From the NCBI GenBank assembly GCA_965207995.1, contig OZ242299.1, forward strand, positions 1,116,001 through 1,180,000: a stretch of 64,000 nucleotides of DNA, written 5' to 3'. Source of the stretch: DAOUKH01 sp965207995. Lineage in GTDB: Bacteria > Chloroflexota > Dehalococcoidia > SHYB01. The translations under genes and the position numbers were made by a program. Positions within the stretch are counted from its first letter, which is position 1, and every line of letters begins with the position of its first letter. This document shows, in pieces, positions 14,885 through 24,146 of this stretch. A model generated the notes under the pieces. The model worked only from the letters and a program-made list of their open reading frames with translations. It searched no databases and had not been told where the DNA came from.

Positions 14885-17380
14885 TCACGTCACCGCGCCG
14901 ATCACGCCGGCGTCGGCGAGCTCGGCGACCGCCTCCGGCGTCATGCCCAACACATCCCCAAACACCACGCCGTTATGCTGGCCGGTCGCCGGTCCGGGCC
15001 CCCGCACCGCTCCCGGCGTCTTTTCCAGCTTCCACGGAATGCCCAGATAAACCTGATCCGGCACGACCCGTTCGTCGGCGACGGCGAGCATCGACCGCAC
15101 CGCGTCGTAGTTCGGATCGTTGACCAACTCCATGAGGCCCTGCACGGGATAGGACGCCACGCCCACGGCCTGCAGCCGCTCGGCTACGTCCTCGGCGGTC
15201 TGGCCAAGGGTCCAGCCTTCGATCGCCGCGTCCAGATCGCCCTGGTTGGCAAGGCGCCCTTCCAGCGTGGCGAACCGCTCATCCGCCATCTCTGGGCAGT
15301 CCGGGCGAGCGAGGTCCCGCAGCGCGGCCCACTCGTGGTCACTCCACGCCTCGATGGCGACCCAGCGGTCCCGCTCGCGCCCCTCCTCGTCACTCGAGTC
15401 GCGGCAGCGGTAGATGCCGTGGGGAGCAACGCCCGCATACCGGTTGCCATGCGGCGCCGGCACGGCGCCGTTGAAGAAATAGTCCATGAGCGGCTCGGCG
15501 GCGCGCTGAAGGGCGGCCTCGCCCTGCGCCACGTCTACGTGCTGCCCCTCGCCCGCACGATCGCGGTAGCGCAGCGCCGCGAGCACGGCCACGAGCGCAT
15601 GGCTGGCCGAGGCCGGGTCCACGTCGGCGGTATCCTCCCGCGGATGGGGATCATCCACGTAGCCGAGGAAGCTCTTGATCCCGTACAGGGCGGACACCGA
15701 CGGCCCGTACGTCTTGCTGTCGCGCCACGGGCCGGGCGTCGCCCCCGCCGCCGACAACGACGCCACGATGATCCCGGGATTGACCCTGCGCAACTCGTCA
15801 TAGCCCAGCCCGAGCCGGTCGAGTACGCCCGGCGAAAAGTTCTCGATCACGATGTCGCTGACCGCCACTAGACCCTTGTATAGGGCCTTCCCTTCGGCGC
15901 TGGCGAGATTGAGCGTGATGCTCAGCTTCCCTCGGTCGTAGCTGTGGTAGGCGATGGGATGGTCGTCGGGGAGCGCCATCTCCGCCCGGAGCGCATCCTC
16001 GTACGTCCCGTGGCCGCTCATGGCGATCCCCGACCGCCGCGCGGGCGCCTGCACCTTGATGACCTCCGCCCCCATGTCGCCGAGCATCATGCCCAAGACC
16101 GGGCCCGCCCACACGTGGCCGTGGTCGAGCACCCGCAGCCCCGTCAGCGGCGCGGAGCTTCCGTCCTTCGCCTGACTGCCGGCGCCCGGCACGTGCGTCT
16201 CTTGCGCGGCCTCTTTGCGCACCTCGTCGTCGTGCTCGCCCAGAAGAGGCGCCGGACGGCGGAGCGCCCACGGGCTGGCGGAGAGCCGGTACGGCGCTCC
16301 CGGACTGACAAACGTGCCCGCCTTCGGGTGGGAGGTCTTCTCCCAAAAGTCGCGGCATGCGAGTTGCTCAGACTCCGCCACTTCGTCGATGGTGTTAATT
16401 GGATGGAACGACAGGCCCCGCTCCCGAAAGAGCTTGGTCAGGGTGGCCTTGTCGTGCTGTTGGAGCCAGGGATGCCAATAGGCGTCGAGCTCCTCGGCCC
16501 AGCGGGGCGCCAGCCACCGGTTCTGCAGCCGCTCGTCCGTCTTGAGCTCCGGCCTGCCCACCATGTCCAGGAACATCTCCCACTGGCTGTCGACCATGGT
16601 GATGATCTGGAAGTAGCCGTCGCGGCAGGGGGCGATCTGCCAGGGGTAGAAGGGATCGGCATGGACCCCGGTGCGGTTCCGGTTCGTCCCCAGGTAGGCG
16701 AACTCTCCCAGCGGCGCGCCCTTCATCACCGTCCCCAGCACCTCCACGCCGGCAAGCCACACATGCTGCCCCTGCCCAATGACCTCGCGCCCCCGCACGC
16801 CGAGCAGCGCCGCGATGGCCCCATGCGTGCCGACCCAGTAGTCCCCCGCCTCGTAGGGAGGCGCGAGCGGCGCTTTCCCAAGGTCGCCCATCCGGTGGGC
16901 GAGGCCGGACGCCGCGCTCTGGGTCAGCGAGCCGCCCTTCCAACCCGCCCGCGGCGACCCCAGTCCGAAGTTGGTGATGGACACATAGACCAGGCCCTCG
17001 TTCGACTGCAGAGCAGCCTCCGGGCCCACCCCATGCCGTTCCAGCATCGCCGCTGGATGGTTCGTAATGAAGACGTCCGCCCAACGGAGTAGGGCCGCAA
17101 GGTCGGCCTTGTCGGCCTCGGTCGACGCGTCGGCCGTCACACCCCGCTTGTTGGCGTTAAGGAAGAGAAAAAGGCCGCTCTTCTCAGGGTCGGGAATCCT
17201 TGAGGGGAACGGCCCGCGGCGGCGGCACGAGTCCCCGCCAGGCGGCTCGACCTTGACCACGTCGGCGCCAAGGTCCCCCAAGAGCTTCGCGGCGTAGGCG
17301 GCGGAAATGAAGTCGCCGTACTCGACCACGCGCAGGCCGGCGAGAGCCCCGGATGACGACTCGTTGCCGGATGAATGCAT
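14885..17380 (-). CDS. Tandem CoA-transferase family III (CaiB/BaiF) fusion
   Basis: 831 residues made of two complete family III units (about 15-395 and 405-831). Each has the opening LxxLRVxxxG motif (ALAGLRVVEYGDF; PLTGLRVLDHGHV), the GADVVKVEPPGGD/GAEVIKVQAPAR block and the LNxxKRG/LSITLNL block. Family members move CoA between carboxylic acids through an aspartyl-CoA intermediate. The second unit keeps the active Asp in GEGQHVDVAQGEAAL, whereas the first reads GQGQHVWLAGVEVL with Trp at that position, so only the C-terminal half is likely to be catalytic. It heads the minus-strand operon and has a good promoter upstream. Confidence 0.92.
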   Translation of the reverse strand: MHSSGNESSSGALAGLRVVEYGDFISAAYAAKLLGDLGADVVKVEPPGGDSCRRRGPFPSRIPDPEKSGLFLFLNANKRGVTADASTEADKADLAALLRWADVFITNHPAAMLERHGVGPEAALQSNEGLVYVSITNFGLGSPRAGWKGGSLTQSAASGLAHRMGDLGKAPLAPPYEAGDYWVGTHGAIAALLGVRGREVIGQGQHVWLAGVEVLGTVMKGAPLGEFAYLGTNRNRTGVHADPFYPWQIAPCRDGYFQIITMVDSQWEMFLDMVGRPELKTDERLQNRWLAPRWAEELDAYWHPWLQQHDKATLTKLFRERGLSFHPINTIDEVAESEQLACRDFWEKTSHPKAGTFVSPGAPYRLSASPWALRRPAPLLGEHDDEVRKEAAQETHVPGAGSQAKDGSSAPLTGLRVLDHGHVWAGPVLGMMLGDMGAEVIKVQAPARRSGIAMSGHGTYEDALRAEMALPDDHPIAYHSYDRGKLSITLNLASAEGKALYKGLVAVSDIVIENFSPGVLDRLGLGYDELRRVNPGIIVASLSAAGATPGPWRDSKTYGPSVSALYGIKSFLGYVDDPHPREDTADVDPASASHALVAVLAALRYRDRAGEGQHVDVAQGEAALQRAAEPLMDYFFNGAVPAPHGNRYAGVAPHGIYRCRDSSDEEGRERDRWVAIEAWSDHEWAALRDLARPDCPEMADERFATLEGRLANQGDLDAAIEGWTLGQTAEDVAERLQAVGVASYPVQGLMELVNDPNYDAVRSMLAVADERVVPDQVYLGIPWKLEKTPGAVRGPGPATGQHNGVVFGDVLGMTPEAVAELADAGVIGAVT

Positions 17381-17458
17381 AGCGCGGTCTGGAGAGCTGG
17401 AGGGGCGGCCTTTATCCCGGATGCTAAACTCTTCAGAACCTAAAGCATCGGGGTCAGC

Positions 17459-17488
17459 ATCCTAGCATCGGCCTCTGAGAAACGTCAA
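17459..17488 (-). promoter_or_regulatory. Promoter of the CoA-transferase/permease operon
   Basis: On the minus strand TTGACG (17488-17483) and TAGGAT (17464-17459) are 18 bp apart, and the -10 is preceded by TGC, an extended -10 element. The start codon at 17380 is about 75 bases downstream. Confidence 0.55.
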
Positions 17489-17535
17489 CGAAAACGGCCC
17501 GTTAACGACGAGCGCGGGCCACGGGGAGGCGCCAC

Positions 17536-17946
17536 GTGTCGATCGAAGAGAACAAGGCGATTCTGCGGCGGCTTGGCGAAGAGCTGATCAACCAGGCAAA
17601 ACTGGAAACGGCGGACGAGTTCTACAGCAGTGACAGTATTGACCACACGCCGGCCCCCGGCCAGGTCGCCGGGCCGGAGGGCGTCAAGCGGGACTTCGCT
17701 CGCATCAGGGCCGCCTTTCCTGACTGGCACCAGGAGATCGAGGACGTCATCGCCGAGGGCGACATGGTAGTGGTCCGTTGGAGATCGTCGGGCACCCACA
17801 GTGGAGACTTCATGGGCCTGCCGGCGACGGGAATCCACGCGTCTTGGACCGGCGTCGGCATCTTTCGCCTAACCGGAGGCAAGATCGTCGAGCGTTGGAG
17901 CAACTGGGACGCGCTCGGGCTGATGCAGCAGCTTTCCAAGAAGTAA
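17536..17946 (+). CDS. SnoaL-like/ester cyclase family protein
   Basis: 136 residues with an NTF2-like fold: SIEENKAILRRLGEELINQ, the strand EFYSSDSIDHTPAPGQ, GVKRDFARIRAAFPDWHQ, GDMVVVRWRSSGTHSG and FRLTGGKIVERWSNWDALGLM. The start is GTG at 17536 with GGGGAGGC upstream. It is the second SnoaL-like gene in the window and resembles the protein at 10314 in motif order. It stands alone between the CoA-transferase operon, which runs the other way, and the broken MFS gene. Substrate unknown. Confidence 0.87.
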   Translation: MSIEENKAILRRLGEELINQAKLETADEFYSSDSIDHTPAPGQVAGPEGVKRDFARIRAAFPDWHQEIEDVIAEGDMVVVRWRSSGTHSGDFMGLPATGIHASWTGVGIFRLTGGKIVERWSNWDALGLMQQLSKK

Positions 17947-18047
17947 GGCCGACCGGGGCCGGACCGCGGATTCTTGACCGGCCTCGCAAGCGGCCCCTAG
18001 AGTGAGGGTCGCTTCCCTTCGAGCCCGAGGTCTCCTCGCCTCCCCCG

Positions 18048-18358
18048 ATGCCCTCCGACCCTTCCTCAGCCGGCGCCCAGCGCGCGCGGCGGCTTTACTA
18101 CGGGTGGGTCATCGTCGCCGTCATCTCGATGATCGGCGTGGTGCAGGCGGGCCAGTTCAACACCACCGTCGGCGTCTTCGTCAAGCCGGTAACCGAGGAG
18201 TTCGGCTGGAGCCGCTCGACCTTCATCGGCGCCATCAGCATCGGCACGCTCACCGGCGGCGCGCTGGCCCCCTGAGCGGTGTCCTCCTCGACCGCTTGGG
18301 CGGCCGGTGGGTGATATCACTCGGGCTCCTCCTGCTCGGAGGCTCGCTCATCCTCCTT
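18048..18358 (+). pseudogene. 5' part of an MFS transporter gene, cut by the IS110 element and frameshifted
   Basis: Encodes the first membrane segments of a major facilitator (LYYGWVIVAVISMIGVVQAG, FGWSRSTFIGAISIGTLTGGALAP). The frame then meets TGA at 18273 after a run of five C; adding one C gives continuous family sequence (APLSGVLLDRLGGRWVISLG and LLLLGGSLILL). The gene stops at 18358, where the insertion sequence begins. Joining base 18358 to base 19534 restores the frame across the junction (LILL|SFVNG). With both lesions repaired the protein would be about 425 residues, normal for a 12-helix MFS carrier. Confidence 0.85.
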
Positions 18359-18365
18359 GTATCTT

Positions 18366-18540
18366 GATTTTCGTGTGTAACAATCACTTCACCTTGGGTG
18401 GATCGGGGTGCGGCAGACCGTTTCCTTCTTGGTCATGTAAGGCCGCAGGAAAGCAAGGGTCGCCGCACCCCCCACGCTTTAGAGCCCGAACAGTTGCCTG
18501 GGCCAACCGAGCCCGCATCTTGCAAGGACGGGCCAAGTAA
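18366..18540 (+). ncRNA. Candidate bridge RNA in the IS110 left end
   Basis: IS110 recombinases use a bridge RNA with one loop matching the target and one matching the element's ends (established for IS621). Three agreements are visible. TTCCTTCTT (18422-18430) matches the left target plus core at 7 of 9 positions, one difference being a wobble. AGGAAAG (18447-18453) is the exact reverse complement of the core plus right target CTTTCCT. ACAGTTG (18490-18496) is identical to the last 7 bases of the element (19524-19530). The right-donor guide is not clear. RNA limits are estimated. The first two segments could also pair with each other as a stem. Confidence 0.6.
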
Positions 18541-18555
18541 TTCGCAGGAGGTGTC

Positions 18556-19515
18556 ATGGAACAGAAAGCGACCTACGTAGGCATCGATGTAGCCAAAGCC
18601 CAGGTGGAGGTTGCCGTCCGGCCCACGGACGACAGATGGGTGGTTCCCAGTGACGACGCAGGAATCCGGCAGCTGGTATCCCGGCTGAAGGCTCTTGAGC
18701 CGACCTTGGTTCTGCTTGAGGCTTCGGGCGGTTTCGAACTTCCCCTGGTGGCGGCTCTGGCGGCCGAGGAGCTGCCTGTGGTCGTCGTCAATCCGCGCCA
18801 GGTGAGGGACTTCGCCAGGGCCACCGGGACGCTGGCCAAGACCGACGCGCTGGACGCAGCGGTCTTGGCTCACTTCGCCGAAGCTGTCCAACCGCCCGTG
18901 CGCCCTTTGCGGGACGCCGAGGCGCAGGACCTCAACTCCCTGGTTGCCCGAAGGCATCAGGTGGTTGCCATGTTGGTCTCGGAGAAGAACCGCCTGCACT
19001 CGGCCGCTGTCGCCGTCCGTCCCCGCATTGAGGCCCACGTCACGTGGCTTGAGCAGGAGTTGGACGACTTGGACGAGGGCCTGCGGCGGACTCTCCGTCA
19101 GAGTCCCGTGTGGCGCGAGAAGGATGACCTCCTGCGCACGGTCCCCGGCGTAGGAGAGCAACTCTCCCTCACCCTCTTGGCGTACCTGCCGGAGCTGGGT
19201 GCTCTGGACCGTCGGCAGATCGCCTCCCTGGTGGGCGTAGCTCCCTTCAACCGGGATAGCGGCACGCTGCGGGGCAAACGTACCGTATGGGGTGGACGCG
19301 CCCGGGTCCGCGCCGCCCTCTACATGGGAGCGTTGGTAGCCAGCCGCTTCAATCCCGTGATCCGGGACTTCTACCAGCGGCTGTTGGCCGCTGGTAAGCC
19401 GAAGAAACTGGCCCTCACAGCCTGTATGCGCAAGCTGCTGGTTATCCTCAACTCCATGCTCAAGCATGGCTCGCCCTGGCGCGACCAGACTCCGTTGATC
19501 GCTCATTCCTCTTGA
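18556..19515 (+). CDS. IS110-family transposase (DEDD recombinase)
   Basis: 319 residues. The N-terminal RuvC-like DEDD domain shows the Asp in YVGIDVAKAQVEVAV, the Glu in LVLLEASGGFELPL and the Asp pair in TDALDAAVLAHFAE. The C-terminal Tnp20 domain shows VPGVGEQLSLTLLAYLPELG and ASLVGVAPFNRDSGTLRGKR, where the Ser is the expected nucleophile, then the helix-rich end ACMRKLLVILNSML. ATG at 18556 has GCAGGAGG upstream. Length is slightly below the usual 330-400 but all motifs are present. Confidence 0.95.
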   Translation: MEQKATYVGIDVAKAQVEVAVRPTDDRWVVPSDDAGIRQLVSRLKALEPTLVLLEASGGFELPLVAALAAEELPVVVVNPRQVRDFARATGTLAKTDALDAAVLAHFAEAVQPPVRPLRDAEAQDLNSLVARRHQVVAMLVSEKNRLHSAAVAVRPRIEAHVTWLEQELDDLDEGLRRTLRQSPVWREKDDLLRTVPGVGEQLSLTLLAYLPELGALDRRQIASLVGVAPFNRDSGTLRGKRTVWGGRARVRAALYMGALVASRFNPVIRDFYQRLLAAGKPKKLALTACMRKLLVILNSMLKHGSPWRDQTPLIAHSS

Positions 19516-19530
19516 CTTTCAAGACAGTTG

Positions 19531-20499
19531 CTTTCCTTCGTCAACGGTGCGTGGCAGTTCTACCTTGCCATGATCGTGGGGCGCGCCGGACTGCAGGGCG
19601 CAACCAACCTCTCGCTTGGCGTCGTCGTGAGCAAGTGGTTCGTCCGCAAGCGGGGCCGGGCGATGGCGCTGGCCGAAGTCGGACAGCGGGCCGGGAGCGG
19701 CCTCGTTCCCGTCTTCGCACAGAGCATCGTCAGCGTCGCCGATTGGCGCACCGCGGCGTGGGCGACGGGCGCGATGACGTGGGTGCTGGGCCTGCTCCCC
19801 GCGCTTTTGTTTCTACGCCGCCAGCCGGAAGACCTCGGACTGAAGCCCGACGGCGACGATGCCGCCCCTCCGGCCGGCGCGCAGATGGCAGCGCCGCGAG
19901 TCTACGAGCCGCCCAGCGTCACCCTGCACCAAGCCCTGCGCTCGACGACGTTCTGGCTCATCGCGCTCGCCATCGCCGCGATGTTCACCGTCATGAGCGG
20001 CGTCAGCCTGAACCTGCTCCCCTACCTGAGCGACCAGGGCCTATCCGACGGCGGGGCGGTTGTCGTGCTCGCTGTCTACGCCACCGTCGCCGGCTTCTCC
20101 GCGGTGGCCGCCGGACTGCTCTCCGAGCGCGTGCCGGTGACCCGGATGCTCCAAGCCGCCTACGTCGCGCTTGCGGCCGCCACCCTATTCCTCGTGACCG
20201 TCGACACGGTCCTCAGCGGCATCGTGTATGGCATCGCCGCGGGAATCGCCTTCGGAACGATCTCAACGGCCTTCCAGTTGGTACTGCCGGCCTTCTTTGG
20301 GCGCGGCCACCTCGGCGCGATACGCGGCGTCTCTCAGACGCTGAACATGGGGACGGTGGCGGGAGGGCCATTCCTCATGGCCTTCGTGTTCGACACCACG
20401 GGGAGCTACGTGCCGATCCTCTTCGCTTTCGCCGGGCTGCTCGCCGCCGCCTTCGTCATGCTTGCCGTCGTTCCCAAGCCCAGGACCGCGGCTCGCTAG
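19531..20499 (+). pseudogene. 3' part of the IS110-disrupted MFS transporter gene
   Basis: An open frame of about 320 residues that continues the 18048 fragment: SFVNGAWQFYLAMIVGRAG, KWFVRKRGRAMALAEVGQRAG (the cytoplasmic loop motif of MFS carriers), then a central loop and six more hydrophobic segments ending near RTAAR. It has no start codon or ribosome site of its own after the insertion, so it is probably not made. It resembles monocarboxylate/oxalate-type carriers of environmental heterotrophs, but the substrate is unknown. Confidence 0.85.
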
Positions 20500-20514
20500 A
20501 CCGGCCGCGTCGAT

Positions 20515-21348
20515 CTACGAAGGGTCGATCTCGTCGATGCGGTAGCGGAGGTTGCCCACGGGCGCCTTGACGGTCACCACTTGGCCGGCGCTCTTCCCAA
20601 GAAACGCCTTCCCCGCCGGCGACTCCACGGAGATGCGCCCCTGCCGGGGGTCGACCTCCGAAGGATCGACGAGAACGTAGACAAGCTCCTCTTCGTACGT
20701 CATGTCGGTGACCGCGAGCCGGCTCCCGATCTCGGCCTTGCCGGACGCCTTCGCGGCCTTGCCGTTCGCCGCCAGGATTTCGGCGTTGTTGAGCGTGTGC
20801 TCAAGCTCGCGAATCCGTGCTTCGACGTGCGCCTGCTTGTCGCGGGCGGCATCGAGGGGCGCGTTCTCCCGGTAGTCCTTGTCGGCCATCGCCCGCTTGA
20901 CGTCGTCCGCGATCACCACCCGTTGGGCACGGAGGTCGTCGAGCTCGGCCAACGCCTTCGCGTGGCCCTCTTTCGTCATCTTCGGCCCCGCCGCGGGAGC
21001 GGGGGGCAGGCTCACCACCGCGCTCGACTTCTTGGCCGAGCGCTTCACCTTCAAGTGGGTCGCCAGCTTGAAGGCGGAATGCCCTTCGCTATGCAGATAC
21101 CCGAGGAACGCCTTGACCGGCGCAAGTGTCTTGATCGAGTCGGCGGAGCGCTTCCCGCAGTAGTCCTCGATGTTGTATGGCGTGATGTCCGCGACCACCT
21201 GGTCGCGCCCGGCCTCCCGGACGAACCGCTGCAGCTCTTGCTGTTCTTGTACGGATATCCCCTTGCTGTTCGCCTTCCCCGTATTGTTCGTCGTGGAAAT
21301 GAACTGGGTGACGGCGTCGCCTAGGGTCAGCGAATCGGAAGGGGACAT
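20515..21348 (-). CDS. greA: GreA-type transcript cleavage factor with N-terminal integrase-like SAM domain
   Basis: 277 residues. The C-terminal ~155 are GreA: a coiled coil with the tip residues D158 and E161 (DKDYRENAPLDAARDKQ), which place Mg in the RNA polymerase channel to rescue stalled complexes, then the globular FKBP-like end (GRISVESPAGKAFLGKSAG). GreA is normally near 158 residues. The extra N-terminal ~105 residues (RFVREAGRDQVVADITPYNIEDY, then APVKAFLGYLHSEG) look like the core-binding domain of tyrosine recombinases. A basic, proline-rich linker joins the two. An extended -10 promoter faces it about 60 bases upstream. Confidence 0.88.
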   Translation of the reverse strand: MSPSDSLTLGDAVTQFISTTNNTGKANSKGISVQEQQELQRFVREAGRDQVVADITPYNIEDYCGKRSADSIKTLAPVKAFLGYLHSEGHSAFKLATHLKVKRSAKKSSAVVSLPPAPAAGPKMTKEGHAKALAELDDLRAQRVVIADDVKRAMADKDYRENAPLDAARDKQAHVEARIRELEHTLNNAEILAANGKAAKASGKAEIGSRLAVTDMTYEEELVYVLVDPSEVDPRQGRISVESPAGKAFLGKSAGQVVTVKAPVGNLRYRIDEIDPS

Positions 21349-21406
21349 GCGCAGCCTCCGTGATCGTTAAACGCCAAGAACAGGGCGCCAAAGTGAGAAC
21401 TGGGTG

Positions 21407-21415
21407 ATGATAGCA
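21407..21415 (-). promoter_or_regulatory. Extended -10 promoter of greA
   Basis: On the minus strand TGC followed by TATCAT, about 60 bases before the greA start. No convincing -35 is seen, as is common for extended -10 promoters. It is divergent from the ftsH promoter 45 bases away. Confidence 0.45.
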
Positions 21416-21456
21416 CAGCCGAGGGCGCAAGGGGGCCCGGCCCAACAGCCCGCTTC

Positions 21457-21465
21457 TGCTATAAT
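21457..21465 (+). promoter_or_regulatory. Extended -10 promoter of ftsH
   Basis: TGC followed by a consensus TATAAT (21460-21465), about 100 bases before the ftsH start codon. No TTGACA-like -35 lies at 17-18 bp. Confidence 0.55.
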
Positions 21466-21567
21466 TCGGCCAGCCTCAACAGAGTAAACGGGCCGTGAAC
21501 GCCCTCGGCCGCCCCCGCCCCATCGTCGCGCGGCGGCGCCTTCCTCGGGCCAACGCGGCGTGCTCCT

Positions 21568-23504
<1,937 letters not shown>

Positions 23505-23508
<4 letters not shown>

Positions 23509-23966
23509 CCCCCGGCGACCGCGATCTTCTTGTTGTCCCAGGTCGCGAGGCGCTTTTCCGGCGTGATCTTCCAGATGATGAAGGGCGTCGAATAATGTGA
23601 CCGCGTCGCCTTGGGAAGGTCCTTCTGACGCTCCCGGAAGCTGTCGTACTTCTCCGCGTTCGCCCGTTGGAAGCGCTCCTGCTCGGCTGGATCGGTCACC
23701 TCTTCCGCGCGGCCGCGGACCATGATCGCCTTCAACTCCCGCCAGCGCAGCCCCTCTTCCACGACACAGCCCACCTTCGGGTTGCGGCGGATGTTGGCCG
23801 TCTTCTGGCTTCGGCGCCGTCCCCGCGTGTAGATCAGACCGTCCATGTAGACGTACCAGATCGGCGTCGAATGGGGATAGCCGTCCTTGTCGACCGTCGT
23901 CAGGATCAGCGTGTGGCCGTTGTCCAGGAACTCGTCGATCTCTTGCTGGTCGAGTCGAACGCCCAT
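23505..23966 (-). CDS. PPOX-class FMN/F420-dependent oxidoreductase family protein
   Basis: 153 residues of split-barrel fold: IDEFLDNGHTLILTTVDKDG, PHSTPIWYVYMDGLIYTRG, KTANIRRNPKVGCVVEEG and IMVRGRAEEVTDPAE are the usual block order. Members bind FMN, F420 or heme and reduce small molecules, or act as flavin-binding proteins. ATG at 23966 is the natural start (MGVRLDQQEIDEFLD). It is convergent with ftsH, with a 4-bp overlap of coding ends. Cofactor and substrate cannot be fixed from sequence. Confidence 0.88.
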
Positions 23967-24006
23967 GGTGCCCCCTCAGCGCCGCTGACGCCGGCGCGGT
24001 GACGGG

Positions 24007-24012
24007 ATTATA
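24007..24012 (-). promoter_or_regulatory. Possible -10 element for the PPOX-fold gene
   Basis: A consensus TATAAT on the minus strand about 40 bases before the start at 23966. The -35 region has no good match, so the call rests on the rarity of TATAAT in this GC-rich DNA. Confidence 0.35.
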
Positions 24013-24067
24013 GGCCCGCGCTCCTCCGTGGGCCACGGCCCTGCGGGGCAACGACCTCACGCCTGGT

Positions 24068-24097
24068 TTGCCGCCCCGAAAAGGCCGTCGCTATAAT
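24068..24097 (+). promoter_or_regulatory. Promoter of the CoA-binding protein gene
   Basis: TTGCCG (24068-24073), an 18-bp spacer and TATAAT (24092-24097), about 50 bases before the start codon at 24147. The same -35 and spacing occur before rpsB. Confidence 0.6.
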
Positions 24098-24146
24098 GGC
24101 GTGCCCCTGAACGCCCTCGCCGCACCGACGTGCCTGGGAGGAACCA

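Larger units (their letters stand above)
18359..19530 (+). mobile_element. IS110-family insertion sequence, complete
   Basis: About 1.17 kb inserted in an MFS gene. The ends were set by comparing the two gene halves: the target read CTCATCCTC-CT-TTCCTTCG and a CT(T) core is now found at both junctions (18356-18358 and 19531-19533). There are no terminal inverted repeats, as expected for IS110. The non-coding DNA is asymmetric, about 197 bases before the transposase and 15 after it. That places it in the IS110 rather than IS1111 group, where the left end encodes the bridge RNA. The transposase is intact, so the element may be active. Confidence 0.9.

Noticed and set aside
15944..17092. A plus-strand frame of about 380 codons inside the CoA-transferase fusion
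   Set aside because: It is Arg/His/Pro-rich shadow sequence with no domain and no ribosome site.
18421..18453. Reading TTTCCT/AGGAAA in the IS110 left end simply as a transcription terminator stem
   Set aside because: The separation is about 20 bases and no T-tract follows. The match of each arm to a different side of the target fits guide segments better, although a stem is not excluded.
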